Source: Flavobacterium araucananum
GTDB taxonomy: Bacteria > Bacteroidota > Bacteroidia > Flavobacteriales > Flavobacteriaceae
DNA: 64,000 bases
NCBI RefSeq assembly: GCF_002222055.1
Contig: NZ_MUGS01000029.1
Span: 1 to 64,000 of the forward strand
Reading direction: 5' to 3'
The notes beneath the pieces are model-generated. The model searched no databases. It was given only the letters and a program-made list of their open reading frames with translations, and had not been told where the DNA came from. Of this stretch, positions 47,457 through 55,745 are shown piece by piece; positions within the stretch are counted from its first letter, which is position 1, and every line of letters starts with the position of its first letter. Position numbers and translations under genes: made by a program.

Positions 47457-49334
47457 CTAGTCTTCTATCTTTCTAACTTTGTCCAGCCACGTAAACTTTA
47501 ATATTGTTGTGGTTACTAAAAATACGATTAATGCTGTAATTGCTTTTGGATAATCTCTGATAATAAAAAATATGGGGAGCAAAATCATGCTCGACTGCCA
47601 TACAATCCCAATAATACAATTGAGCATATCTTTGAAGAAATCATTATTTTTTTGAAAAGTCTGATCTTCCATTTTTAATGTTTTATAAACCGGATTCCAC
47701 CAACCCCAAGGTCTTACATTTGTATAAAAAGATTTTAGGACTTCGATATCTGTTGGTTTGCTTAAAAAGGTTCCTAAAAGACAACCCAAAATAGAGAAAC
47801 CAAAGATGAGCGGAAACAAATAAATCGCCTGTACTTGTGCTAAATCGTATAAAAGTGATCCGGGAGTTAAACTTCCTTTCGCCTGACCTAAAGCAAATTG
47901 CAAAGACGCTACCACTAATCCGGCAAACATTCCCCAGAAATAACCCCAGCCATTAAAACGCCACCAGATCCATTTTAGGAAATTGGCTGCCACATAACCT
48001 CCGTACAACGCACTTGTAATCCATAAAGTCAAGGAATTAATAGAGTCTGCAAAGAATCCCATAAAAACGCCCAGACCAACCACAAGAAAAGAAGAAATCT
48101 GACTTACTTTGATATAATGGGCATTTGTGGCAACGGGTTTAAAGTATTTTTTATAAATATCGTTTACAATATAAGCCGGTCCTGCATTTACAAAAGCAGA
48201 GAATCCGGACATAAATGCGGCCAGTAAACCGGCTAATAAAATTCCTTTGATTCCTACAGGAATGTACAAGTTCACGACTTTTGGCATTAACAATTCCAGA
48301 TCGGCTCCGGTTAAACCTGTATTTGCATTAAGCTGCGGTGCCATGTTTACCAAGGCAATTACGACGATTCCGGTAATTAATAAATACCTTGGAATGAATA
48401 AAATCAAGTTGGTAAAACCACTCATATATGCAGCTTCTTTGACAGATTTGGTCGAAAGAATCCTTTGCAAATCATAACTTGGTGTGGGTCCTGCAATACT
48501 GGCAAAAAAACCTTTGAACAAGGTCATCCCGATAAAAGCACCAAACATTTTGTATCCTTCTGAATCGATCAGATGATTGAAGGTTTGAAACTTATCACTC
48601 CACTGAGTTTCAAACTGCCAGCCAAAGAAAACATTTTTCCATTCTTCGGTAATAACCGAATTGATTTGTATATCGGTGTAATTGATAAAAGCATATCCGG
48701 CAATTAAAACTCCGGCAACAATCATGATTAAATATTGAACAACCTCTGTTGCTACTACCGAAAACATTCCGCCTTTTACAGTATAAATTGTGGTCAAGAG
48801 TATGATGATCAACGCATAAGACCGCTCTGAAGTCAATAGAATTAAATCGCCGTAATGAAGGGCTAAATCCCACGGAAGAATAATGGTTACAAATTTCCCG
48901 ATTCCTTCAAAAAAATAAGCGATAAAACCAATGGTCGAAATAATGGCAAAAATAGCCACGATAATATGGGATGCTTTTCCGGCTCTTTCGCTCCCAAAAC
49001 GGGTCAAAATCCACTCAGATCCTGTCATTACTTTTGATCTTCTGATCCAGACAGCAAGGAACATCATGACAAAAATCTGATTCCAGATTGGCCAGAGCCA
49101 CATAAACATGAAACTTTTTACGCCATATAAAAATAGTACCCCAATCATCCAGGAAGTTCCTGAAACATCAAACATTCCGGAACCGTTGCTTAGTCCTAAA
49201 AAATACCATTTGATTGTTTTCCCGCCCAGGAAATAATCATCCAGTCCTTTTGATGCTTTTCTTGAAATCCAAATTCCTATTCCTACCGAGAGCAGAATAT
49301 AGGCTACGATGATCGATACGTCAATAATATCCAT
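47457..49334 (-). CDS. Sodium:solute symporter (SSS family)
   Basis: This 625-residue inner-membrane protein has about 13-14 hydrophobic helices and SSS-family features: a start IIDVSIIVAYILLSVGIGIW, the ASKGLDDYFLGGKTIKWYFLG loop, and the SGTSWMIGV helix of the sodium site. A long C-terminal part follows the core. In this locus it is the probable sugar importer (GlcNAc, mannose, sialic acid or a disaccharide such as Man-GlcNAc), but the family also carries many other substrates. Its gene lies 37 bp behind the second GH92 gene. Confidence 0.9.
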   Translation of the reverse strand: MDIIDVSIIVAYILLSVGIGIWISRKASKGLDDYFLGGKTIKWYFLGLSNGSGMFDVSGTSWMIGVLFLYGVKSFMFMWLWPIWNQIFVMMFLAVWIRRSKVMTGSEWILTRFGSERAGKASHIIVAIFAIISTIGFIAYFFEGIGKFVTIILPWDLALHYGDLILLTSERSYALIIILLTTIYTVKGGMFSVVATEVVQYLIMIVAGVLIAGYAFINYTDIQINSVITEEWKNVFFGWQFETQWSDKFQTFNHLIDSEGYKMFGAFIGMTLFKGFFASIAGPTPSYDLQRILSTKSVKEAAYMSGFTNLILFIPRYLLITGIVVIALVNMAPQLNANTGLTGADLELLMPKVVNLYIPVGIKGILLAGLLAAFMSGFSAFVNAGPAYIVNDIYKKYFKPVATNAHYIKVSQISSFLVVGLGVFMGFFADSINSLTLWITSALYGGYVAANFLKWIWWRFNGWGYFWGMFAGLVVASLQFALGQAKGSLTPGSLLYDLAQVQAIYLFPLIFGFSILGCLLGTFLSKPTDIEVLKSFYTNVRPWGWWNPVYKTLKMEDQTFQKNNDFFKDMLNCIIGIVWQSSMILLPIFFIIRDYPKAITALIVFLVTTTILKFTWLDKVRKIED

Positions 49335-49371
49335 TAATTTTATGTTTATTTATAGTTAGTTATGTGGTTAG

Positions 49372-51615
49372 TTACTTTTTTAATCCCCAGTTTTTATTGG
49401 GTTCAGCGCCCATTACAAAATGCAATTTTCCGCCTTTTAATATGTCTTGATGTGTGATTACTGTTTTGTTAAACACAACTCCGTTGAGTGTTGCTGACTG
49501 GATATAGAAATTTTTGTCTGAAACATTTTCGGCTTCAATTACAAATGTTTTTCCATCCTGAAGGTTGATTGTTGCTTTTTCGAAAATAGGACTTCCAATT
49601 TCATATTCTCCAGATGCCGGATTCATAGGATACAATCCCATTGAACTAAAGATGTACCAGGCTGACATTTGCCCGCAATCTTCGTTTCCGCTTAAGCCAT
49701 TTGGCGTTGTATTGTATTGTGTGTCTAATATATGGTGTACCCAATATTGTGTTCTCCAAGGCTGATTGGCATGATTAAACATATAGGCAATGTGGTGACT
49801 TGGCTCGTTTCCGTGTGCATATTGACCAATTAATCCGGAGATATCTGCAGAAACATTGCTTCCTGTAATTTCTGAGCTTTCGGTAAAAAGTTGTTCTAAA
49901 CGTTTTGCAAAAATCTCGTTACTGCCGTGCAACGAAATAAAATCTTCGACATTTTGCGGCACAAACCAACTGTGTTGCCATGCATTTCCCTCGGTATAAT
50001 CTGTATGTTCTCTATGGTTGGAATGTTTGGGGTCAAAAGGTTCGTTCCAGGATTTTCCGTCTTCAGATTTTCCTCTCATAAATCCGGTTTTGGGATCAAA
50101 TAAATACTGATAGGCTTTTGAGCGGTTTAGAAAAAACTGATAATCTTCAGTTTTCCCTAACGCTTTTGCCATTTGCGCCACACACCAGTCATCATAAGCA
50201 TATTCCAGGGTTATGGTGACAGATTCGTCTAATAAATTATAGGGTATATAACCGTATTTTTTGTATAAATTCAAGCCGCGTTCGTCCTGCATCATGGTGG
50301 CTTTCATGGCTTGGTACGCTTTTTCAGGATCAAATCCTTTAATGCCTTTTTGGTAGGCATCGACAATTACCGGAATGGAATGATAACCTGTCATTGTATT
50401 TGTTTCATTGGCGTAGAGTGTCCAGACCGGTAATATTTTTTTGGTATCGTAATAGGCTAACATTGAGTTTATAATATCTGATGTTTTGTCCGGAGCCAAT
50501 AAGGTCAGCAGTGGATTTTCGGCTCTAAAAGTATCCCATAGTGATAAGGTAGAGTAAGCGGTATAATCTCTTGCTGCAACAATTTGATCATCCTCTTTTC
50601 TAAACTCACCGTTTTTATCACTATAGGTTACCGGGGCAACTTGGGCGTGGAACATCGCGGTATAGAAAATTGTTTTTAACGAGTCTACAGGTGTTTCAAC
50701 TTCTATTTTACTTAAAGCAGTGTTCCATATTGTGGCTGCTTTAGATTTTGTATCGTCAAAAGTTGCTTTTTCGTCGTCCAGATTATCTTTGGCATTCGCC
50801 ACACTTACAGACGATAAGGCTACTTTTACTTCTAATTGATTACTATTATTGGGTTCAAAAAATAATTGTGCTGTTGTATTTTCTCCTTCGGCATTGTTTC
50901 CTGAAACGATTTGTTTATTTGCCAGTAAAACAGATTCTGAAATAGGTTTTGAAAACTTAGCTACAAAAAATACTTTCTGATTTTTTGCCCAACCGGTACT
51001 AAAACGGTACCCGCTTATGGTATATGGGTCTTCTACTGTAATATTGGTTTTCAAGGCTTTGTCCCAATTAATGGCAAAACCCAGATCGATAATTACAGCT
51101 TGTTTGTCATTTTTTGCAAAGGTGTATTTATGAAATGCGGTTCGTTGCGATGACGTTAGTTCTACATTGATTTTAGGATCTTCAAGAAAAACCTGGTAAG
51201 AGCCCGGTGTTGCTTTTTCGTTAACATGACTGTATTTTGATTTATAAGGTAATTGATCTCGCGAAGTTGTTTTGGTTGTTAAGTCTAATTTTTTGTTGGT
51301 TGGCATGAATAAGATGTCTGCCAGATCACCAATTCCTGTCCCGCTCAGGTGCAAATGGCTAAATCCCGATACTATAGAATCTGAATAATGATATCCGGAG
51401 CACCAATCCCAGCTCGAAATACCGTTATCCGGACTTACCTGCAACATCCCAAACGGTACTGTTGCTCCGGGATACGTATGCCCGTGTCCGCCTGTACCAA
51501 TAAAAGGATCTGCGTGGTTTGCAAAAATATTTGCCTGACTCTTATTTTTGTATGTGTTTATTTTACAACTTGCAACCAGAATTACAAATAAAATGAGCAG
51601 AGTAAAATTCTTCAT
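49372..51615 (-). CDS. GH92 alpha-mannosidase lipoprotein, second copy
   Basis: I choose the ATG at 51615 (747 aa) because it gives a lipoprotein signal, MKNFTLLILFVILVASC; the ATG at 51660 adds 15 basic residues. The GH92 signatures are in canonical form: GTGGHGHTYPGATVPFGMLQ at the N-terminus, YTEGNAWQHSWFVPQ with the general-acid Glu, and GNEDCGQMSAWYIFSSMGLY with the acidic pair that positions the water nucleophile. It removes alpha-mannose residues from N-glycan-type substrates at the cell surface or in the periplasm. It heads a run with the symporter. The divergent sensor kinase gene begins 121 bp away. Confidence 0.93.
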   Translation of the reverse strand: MKNFTLLILFVILVASCKINTYKNKSQANIFANHADPFIGTGGHGHTYPGATVPFGMLQVSPDNGISSWDWCSGYHYSDSIVSGFSHLHLSGTGIGDLADILFMPTNKKLDLTTKTTSRDQLPYKSKYSHVNEKATPGSYQVFLEDPKINVELTSSQRTAFHKYTFAKNDKQAVIIDLGFAINWDKALKTNITVEDPYTISGYRFSTGWAKNQKVFFVAKFSKPISESVLLANKQIVSGNNAEGENTTAQLFFEPNNSNQLEVKVALSSVSVANAKDNLDDEKATFDDTKSKAATIWNTALSKIEVETPVDSLKTIFYTAMFHAQVAPVTYSDKNGEFRKEDDQIVAARDYTAYSTLSLWDTFRAENPLLTLLAPDKTSDIINSMLAYYDTKKILPVWTLYANETNTMTGYHSIPVIVDAYQKGIKGFDPEKAYQAMKATMMQDERGLNLYKKYGYIPYNLLDESVTITLEYAYDDWCVAQMAKALGKTEDYQFFLNRSKAYQYLFDPKTGFMRGKSEDGKSWNEPFDPKHSNHREHTDYTEGNAWQHSWFVPQNVEDFISLHGSNEIFAKRLEQLFTESSEITGSNVSADISGLIGQYAHGNEPSHHIAYMFNHANQPWRTQYWVHHILDTQYNTTPNGLSGNEDCGQMSAWYIFSSMGLYPMNPASGEYEIGSPIFEKATINLQDGKTFVIEAENVSDKNFYIQSATLNGVVFNKTVITHQDILKGGKLHFVMGAEPNKNWGLKK

Positions 51616-51736
51616 ATTAAACAACCTTAATTTAACTTTAAATTTAAATAAATTAGACATTTATTAAAACTAATTTAGACGGACGACACATAAACGAAGA
51701 TAAACATCAAAAAAAGTCATAAAAAGCACCATTATT

Positions 51737-52795
51737 ATGAATTTCAATTCCAGCAAATTATATCGCATACCATTGCATTATCACATCCTGTTTTGGCTTA
51801 CTTACTTTTTATTTAACACTTTTCGTTGGGGAAGCTATTTCAATGATTATCTGTATTCGTTAAAGACGAACTTATTGGGTTTTCCTATTCACATGACTTT
51901 GTGTTATCTGAATATTTTGATTTTTATGCCTTTTTTAGTGTATCGCAAAAAGTATCTTTTGTATGTATTTGCGGTTTTGGCATCGATATTTATTATGGTT
52001 TTTATAAAATTCAATCTTACCTATTTATTAATTACACATAATGTGTGGCCGGAAGGACCTGAAATCATCAATAAACTCACGCTTAACTATACGATCGATA
52101 TGATGATGGGCGAACTTTATGTGATTACTTTTGTAACGGCCATAAAGATTACGTTAGACTTTTTGAAGGAACAAAAAAGAGTAACGGATCTTGAAAAATC
52201 GCAATTAGAAACGGAATTACTTTTTTTGAAATCTCAAATTTCTCCGCATTTTTTCTTCAATACGCTCAATAATATCTATTCTTTATCGGTCGAAAAATCT
52301 AATAAAACCCCAAAAATCGTTCTTAAACTTTCGGAGTTAATGCGCTATATGTTGTATGATACCAAAAGCAAGAGACAGACGCTGGAAAATGAAATTCTTT
52401 GTATTCAGAATTATCTTGACCTGGAACGCATTAGAAATGATGATCGATTAGAGGTCAATATGTCGATCTCCGGCGATATTCATGACAAAGAAATTTCGCC
52501 TATTATATTATTGACTTTTATAGAAAATGCATTTAAACACGGTGTTAACAAAAACACCGGAAAAGTAATCATTAACATTAATTTTAAGATCAAAGATGAT
52601 TTCTTACATTTTACTATTTCGAACCCGACGCCAGAAATTACGCAACACAAAGACAATTTTAACAAGTCAAGTGGCATAGGTATCGAGAACGTAAAAAAAA
52701 GATTGGAATTGGGTTATAATAAAAATGACTATAAGCTTTCTTTTAAGAATAAAAAGAATATTTTTGTCGTAAAGCTGGTGATTAAAGTCACTTAG
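51737..52795 (+). CDS. LytS-type sensor histidine kinase
   Basis: This 352-residue membrane kinase has about four N-terminal helices (residues 12-32, 45-65, 75-100, 125-145), a short coiled linker, and a His_kinase domain with the phosphoacceptor in KSQISPHFFFNTLNNIYSLS near residue 178. The ATPase part has FIENAFKHGVNKNTGK and GIGIENVKKRLELGY. With only short loops between helices it probably senses a signal in or at the membrane. The response regulator gene follows 64 bp downstream. The pair sits inside the glycan locus and is divergent from GH92. Confidence 0.92.
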   Translation: MNFNSSKLYRIPLHYHILFWLTYFLFNTFRWGSYFNDYLYSLKTNLLGFPIHMTLCYLNILIFMPFLVYRKKYLLYVFAVLASIFIMVFIKFNLTYLLITHNVWPEGPEIINKLTLNYTIDMMMGELYVITFVTAIKITLDFLKEQKRVTDLEKSQLETELLFLKSQISPHFFFNTLNNIYSLSVEKSNKTPKIVLKLSELMRYMLYDTKSKRQTLENEILCIQNYLDLERIRNDDRLEVNMSISGDIHDKEISPIILLTFIENAFKHGVNKNTGKVIININFKIKDDFLHFTISNPTPEITQHKDNFNKSSGIGIENVKKRLELGYNKNDYKLSFKNKKNIFVVKLVIKVT

Positions 52796-52859
52796 CGCAA
52801 CCTACCTTAATTTTTAATTTACGTGTCAGATTATTACGCTCAAAAATAATAGTATAGAA

Positions 52860-53573
52860 ATGAAGATAAATTGTTTGATTATAGATGATGAGCCGTTGGC
52901 AATTAATGTTATTAAAAACTATTTGGAGCCTGTCGAAAATTTCGAGGTTATAAATACTTTTAGTAACCCGATTGAAGGTTTGAATTTTTTAAAAAACAAT
53001 ACTGTCGATGTCATTTTTCTGGATATTAATATGCCTGTTCTGGATGGGATTAATTTTATAAAAAGCCTCGAGAATCCGCCAATACTTATTATTACAAGTG
53101 CTTACAGCCAATTTGCGATAGAAACATATGAGCTGGATGTTCTGGATTATTTAGTAAAACCTATCGAGTTTCCCAGGCTAATGAAAACGCTGAATAAGAT
53201 TAGCAAAAGACTGGAGAATAAAAATAATATACCACACGAACATGCGATTGAAAGCCCTTTTATCTTTGTGAAAATTGATAAAAAAAGAATGAAGAAGATT
53301 TTCTTTAATGAAATTTTGGTGATCGAAAGCTTAAAGGATTACCTAAAAATAAATACGTTAACAGGCAAATACATCATTCATAGCACCTTATCTGATTTTA
53401 CGGATTTACTACCGGAAAGAAATTTTTTACGAATACACCGCTCCTACACTATTGCCATTGACAAAATTGATGCGGTCGAAGGAAACAGTATTGAAATAGA
53501 AGGTCTTAGGTATGTAATTGGCAGATCGTATATCGATCATGTAAAACAAAGAATTTTAAATTCTTCGATTTAA
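52860..53573 (+). CDS. LytTR-family response regulator
   Basis: This 237-residue protein has a receiver domain (residues 1-120; DD near 8-9, phosphoacceptor Asp in VIFLDINMPVLDG near 55, conserved Lys in LVKPIEFPRL) and a C-terminal LytTR DNA-binding domain at about 140-237 (FFNEILVIESLKDYLKINT, FLRIHRSYTIAIDKI). It is the partner of the upstream kinase and probably binds direct repeats upstream of target genes. Local target promoters (GH92 or NagB) are plausible but not shown. Confidence 0.93.
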   Translation: MKINCLIIDDEPLAINVIKNYLEPVENFEVINTFSNPIEGLNFLKNNTVDVIFLDINMPVLDGINFIKSLENPPILIITSAYSQFAIETYELDVLDYLVKPIEFPRLMKTLNKISKRLENKNNIPHEHAIESPFIFVKIDKKRMKKIFFNEILVIESLKDYLKINTLTGKYIIHSTLSDFTDLLPERNFLRIHRSYTIAIDKIDAVEGNSIEIEGLRYVIGRSYIDHVKQRILNSSI

Positions 53574-53597
53574 AAACGTTCGCAAAGTTTAAAACAA

Positions 53598-53630
53598 AAA
53601 AAATGCAGCCAACCACGGCTGCATTTTCAA
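53598..53630. terminator. Bidirectional terminator between response regulator and nagB
   Basis: A perfect 11-base stem, aaaatgcagcc / ggctgcatttt, closes a six-base loop and has A-run and T-run flanks. It lies between the two convergent genes and can serve both. Confidence 0.9.
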
Positions 53631-53691
53631 AGTTGGTAACTAACCAAATAAACCACATGAAATAGTCTATTATTTTGTAAAACAATATTTT

Positions 53692-55605
53692 CTAAAAGAA
53701 ATATCGTTTAAAGGCTTCGATGGCAGAATAATCTGCTAATCCCAAAGCATGATATTTTTCTGCTGTCAATCTGTTTCTGTCTTCAACACGTACCCAGAAT
53801 TCTCTGCTGTCATCACCCTGAAACATTACTCCGTCTTTTTGAGACTGGTGGTAAAATATAGCATGACGTTTTTTAAGCACCTGATCCGGACTCATTGGTA
53901 CTGCCATTTCTATCTGGTATGATTCCCATTCGTGCCACGCACCTCTGTACAACCAAACCCAGCAATCATCCATATAACTGTTGTGTTTTAATCGTTTTAG
54001 CGCTTCAAACAAACTATCCAGACACACTTTGTGGGTTCCGTGCGGATCTGCGAGATCTCCTGCTGCATAAATCTGATGTGGTTTTATCCTTTCGATAATA
54101 TCACACATAATTTGTATATCAGCTTCTCCAAGGTTATTTTTCTTAACTGTTCCAGTTTCATAAAATGGTAAATCTAAAAAGTTAACATTTGAATCCGGCA
54201 CGCCCAGATATCTTGTTGCTGCTACAGATTCGCTTCTTCTAATTAATCCTTTTAATTTTCTAACTTCTAATGAATCGATATCATTTGCTTTTTTACTCTT
54301 TAAAAAGTTTATAATATTTTCTGATTCTGTAGAGTTTGTATTTAATGCTTTTGATATTTCGGCAAATTTTAAAGCTTCTTCGTTCGAAACTGCAATATTT
54401 CCGGAGGTTTGATACGCAATATGCACATCATGTCCCTGCTCTACCAACCTGTCGAATGTTCCGCCCATCGAGATCACATCATCATCCGGGTGCGGGCTGA
54501 AAATGATAATTCTTTTTCGTTCCGGAGTAGCGCGTTCCGGTCTGTAGGTATCATCTGCATTGGGTTTACCGCCTGGCCAACCAGTAATGGTCTGCTGCAT
54601 TTTGTTAAACATTTTTATGTTTAAATCGTATGCTGTTCCCTCTTCGGTCAAAAGACTTGACATTCCGTTGTCGTTATAATCTTTGTCTGTTAATTTCAGG
54701 AAAGGCTTTTTGGTCAATTCGCTTAACCACGCTACGGCTTTTAGTTTTAATTCTTCTGTCCAGATTACAGATTTAACCAGCCAGGGCGTTTTTACTCTCG
54801 TTAGTTCAGACGAGGCTTCTGTATCCAAAACAAATGTTGTGTTGTTGTGCTGTTGTAAATACGTAGCCGGAACGCGAGAGGAAATTTCGCCTTCGATTGT
54901 TTTTTTAATGATTTCGGCTTTGCTGATTCCCCATCCTAAAAGCACTATTCTTTTGGCATTTTTTACGGTACCAATTCCCATTGTAATTGCTTTTCTGGGT
55001 ACATTGTCGATCCCCAAAAATGATGATGCGGCATCGATGCGTGTCAGGTGATCGAGTGTTATACTTCTGGTTGCAGAGTTTACGTGAGATCCTGGCTCGT
55101 TAAAGCCGATGTGTCCGGTTCGTCCTATTCCTAAAAGCTGAAAATCTAATCCGCCATAGGATTTAATCTTCATTTCGTAATCAATACAATATTGTTGCAG
55201 GTCTTCGCTGCTTATTTTTCCGTCCGGTATATTAACATTTTGCGGTTGAATGTCGACATGATTAAAGAGGTGTTCGTGCATAAAATGGTAATAACTCTGA
55301 ATATTGTTTTTATCCATTGGATAATATTCATCTAAATTGAAGGTTACTACATTGGCAAAACTTAAACCTTCTTCTTTATGCAATCGAACCAGTTCTTCAT
55401 AAACTTTTATTGGCGAAGATCCTGTTGCTAAGCCTAAAATACAAGGTTCGTTTAACTCTTCTTTTCTCTGAATTATATTGGCTATTTCCTGAGCTACTAA
55501 TATCGAAGCTTCCTGAGACGAATCGAAAATCACATTATGAATTTTCTCAAAACGGGTTTCTTCAAACTTTCCAGCTTCCTTAAAATTTATACTTTCTTTA
55601 ATCAT
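53692..55605 (-). CDS. nagB: Glucosamine-6-phosphate deaminase fused to a PIG-L/LmbE-like domain
   Basis: This 637-residue cytosolic protein has two parts. Residues about 20-275 form a NagB deaminase (GlcN-6-P to fructose-6-P plus ammonia): LGLATGSSPIKVYEELVRL, VVTFNLDEYYPMD with the catalytic Asp, and LGIGRTGHIGFNEPGS with the His relay. Residues about 375-620 form a LmbE/PIG-L-like domain with IFSPHPDDDVISMGG (zinc motif) and DLADPHGTHKVC. This long form is known from Bacteroidota. The second domain might deacetylate GlcNAc-6-phosphate or a similar sugar, which would do the job of NagA in the same polypeptide; this is inference. It follows GH29 on the same strand. Confidence 0.92.
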   Translation of the reverse strand: MIKESINFKEAGKFEETRFEKIHNVIFDSSQEASILVAQEIANIIQRKEELNEPCILGLATGSSPIKVYEELVRLHKEEGLSFANVVTFNLDEYYPMDKNNIQSYYHFMHEHLFNHVDIQPQNVNIPDGKISSEDLQQYCIDYEMKIKSYGGLDFQLLGIGRTGHIGFNEPGSHVNSATRSITLDHLTRIDAASSFLGIDNVPRKAITMGIGTVKNAKRIVLLGWGISKAEIIKKTIEGEISSRVPATYLQQHNNTTFVLDTEASSELTRVKTPWLVKSVIWTEELKLKAVAWLSELTKKPFLKLTDKDYNDNGMSSLLTEEGTAYDLNIKMFNKMQQTITGWPGGKPNADDTYRPERATPERKRIIIFSPHPDDDVISMGGTFDRLVEQGHDVHIAYQTSGNIAVSNEEALKFAEISKALNTNSTESENIINFLKSKKANDIDSLEVRKLKGLIRRSESVAATRYLGVPDSNVNFLDLPFYETGTVKKNNLGEADIQIMCDIIERIKPHQIYAAGDLADPHGTHKVCLDSLFEALKRLKHNSYMDDCWVWLYRGAWHEWESYQIEMAVPMSPDQVLKKRHAIFYHQSQKDGVMFQGDDSREFWVRVEDRNRLTAEKYHALGLADYSAIEAFKRYFF

Positions 55606-55745
55606 TTGTCTGTTGTTGTGAATATTTGTTATAAAATTAAATATTACATGCTGTAAATAATCAGAAATTCGACTAATAACCTGTTACCTTCGCTATAAGA
55701 CATAATTCGAAACTTTAAGCAAATAGTTCCCAAAATAAAAGCGGT

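Noticed and set aside
49353..53645. Ten-base match ggttagttac / gtaactaacc at 49.4 and 53.6 kb
   Set aside because: Too short and too far apart to be more than chance in AT-rich DNA; one side touches coding sequence.
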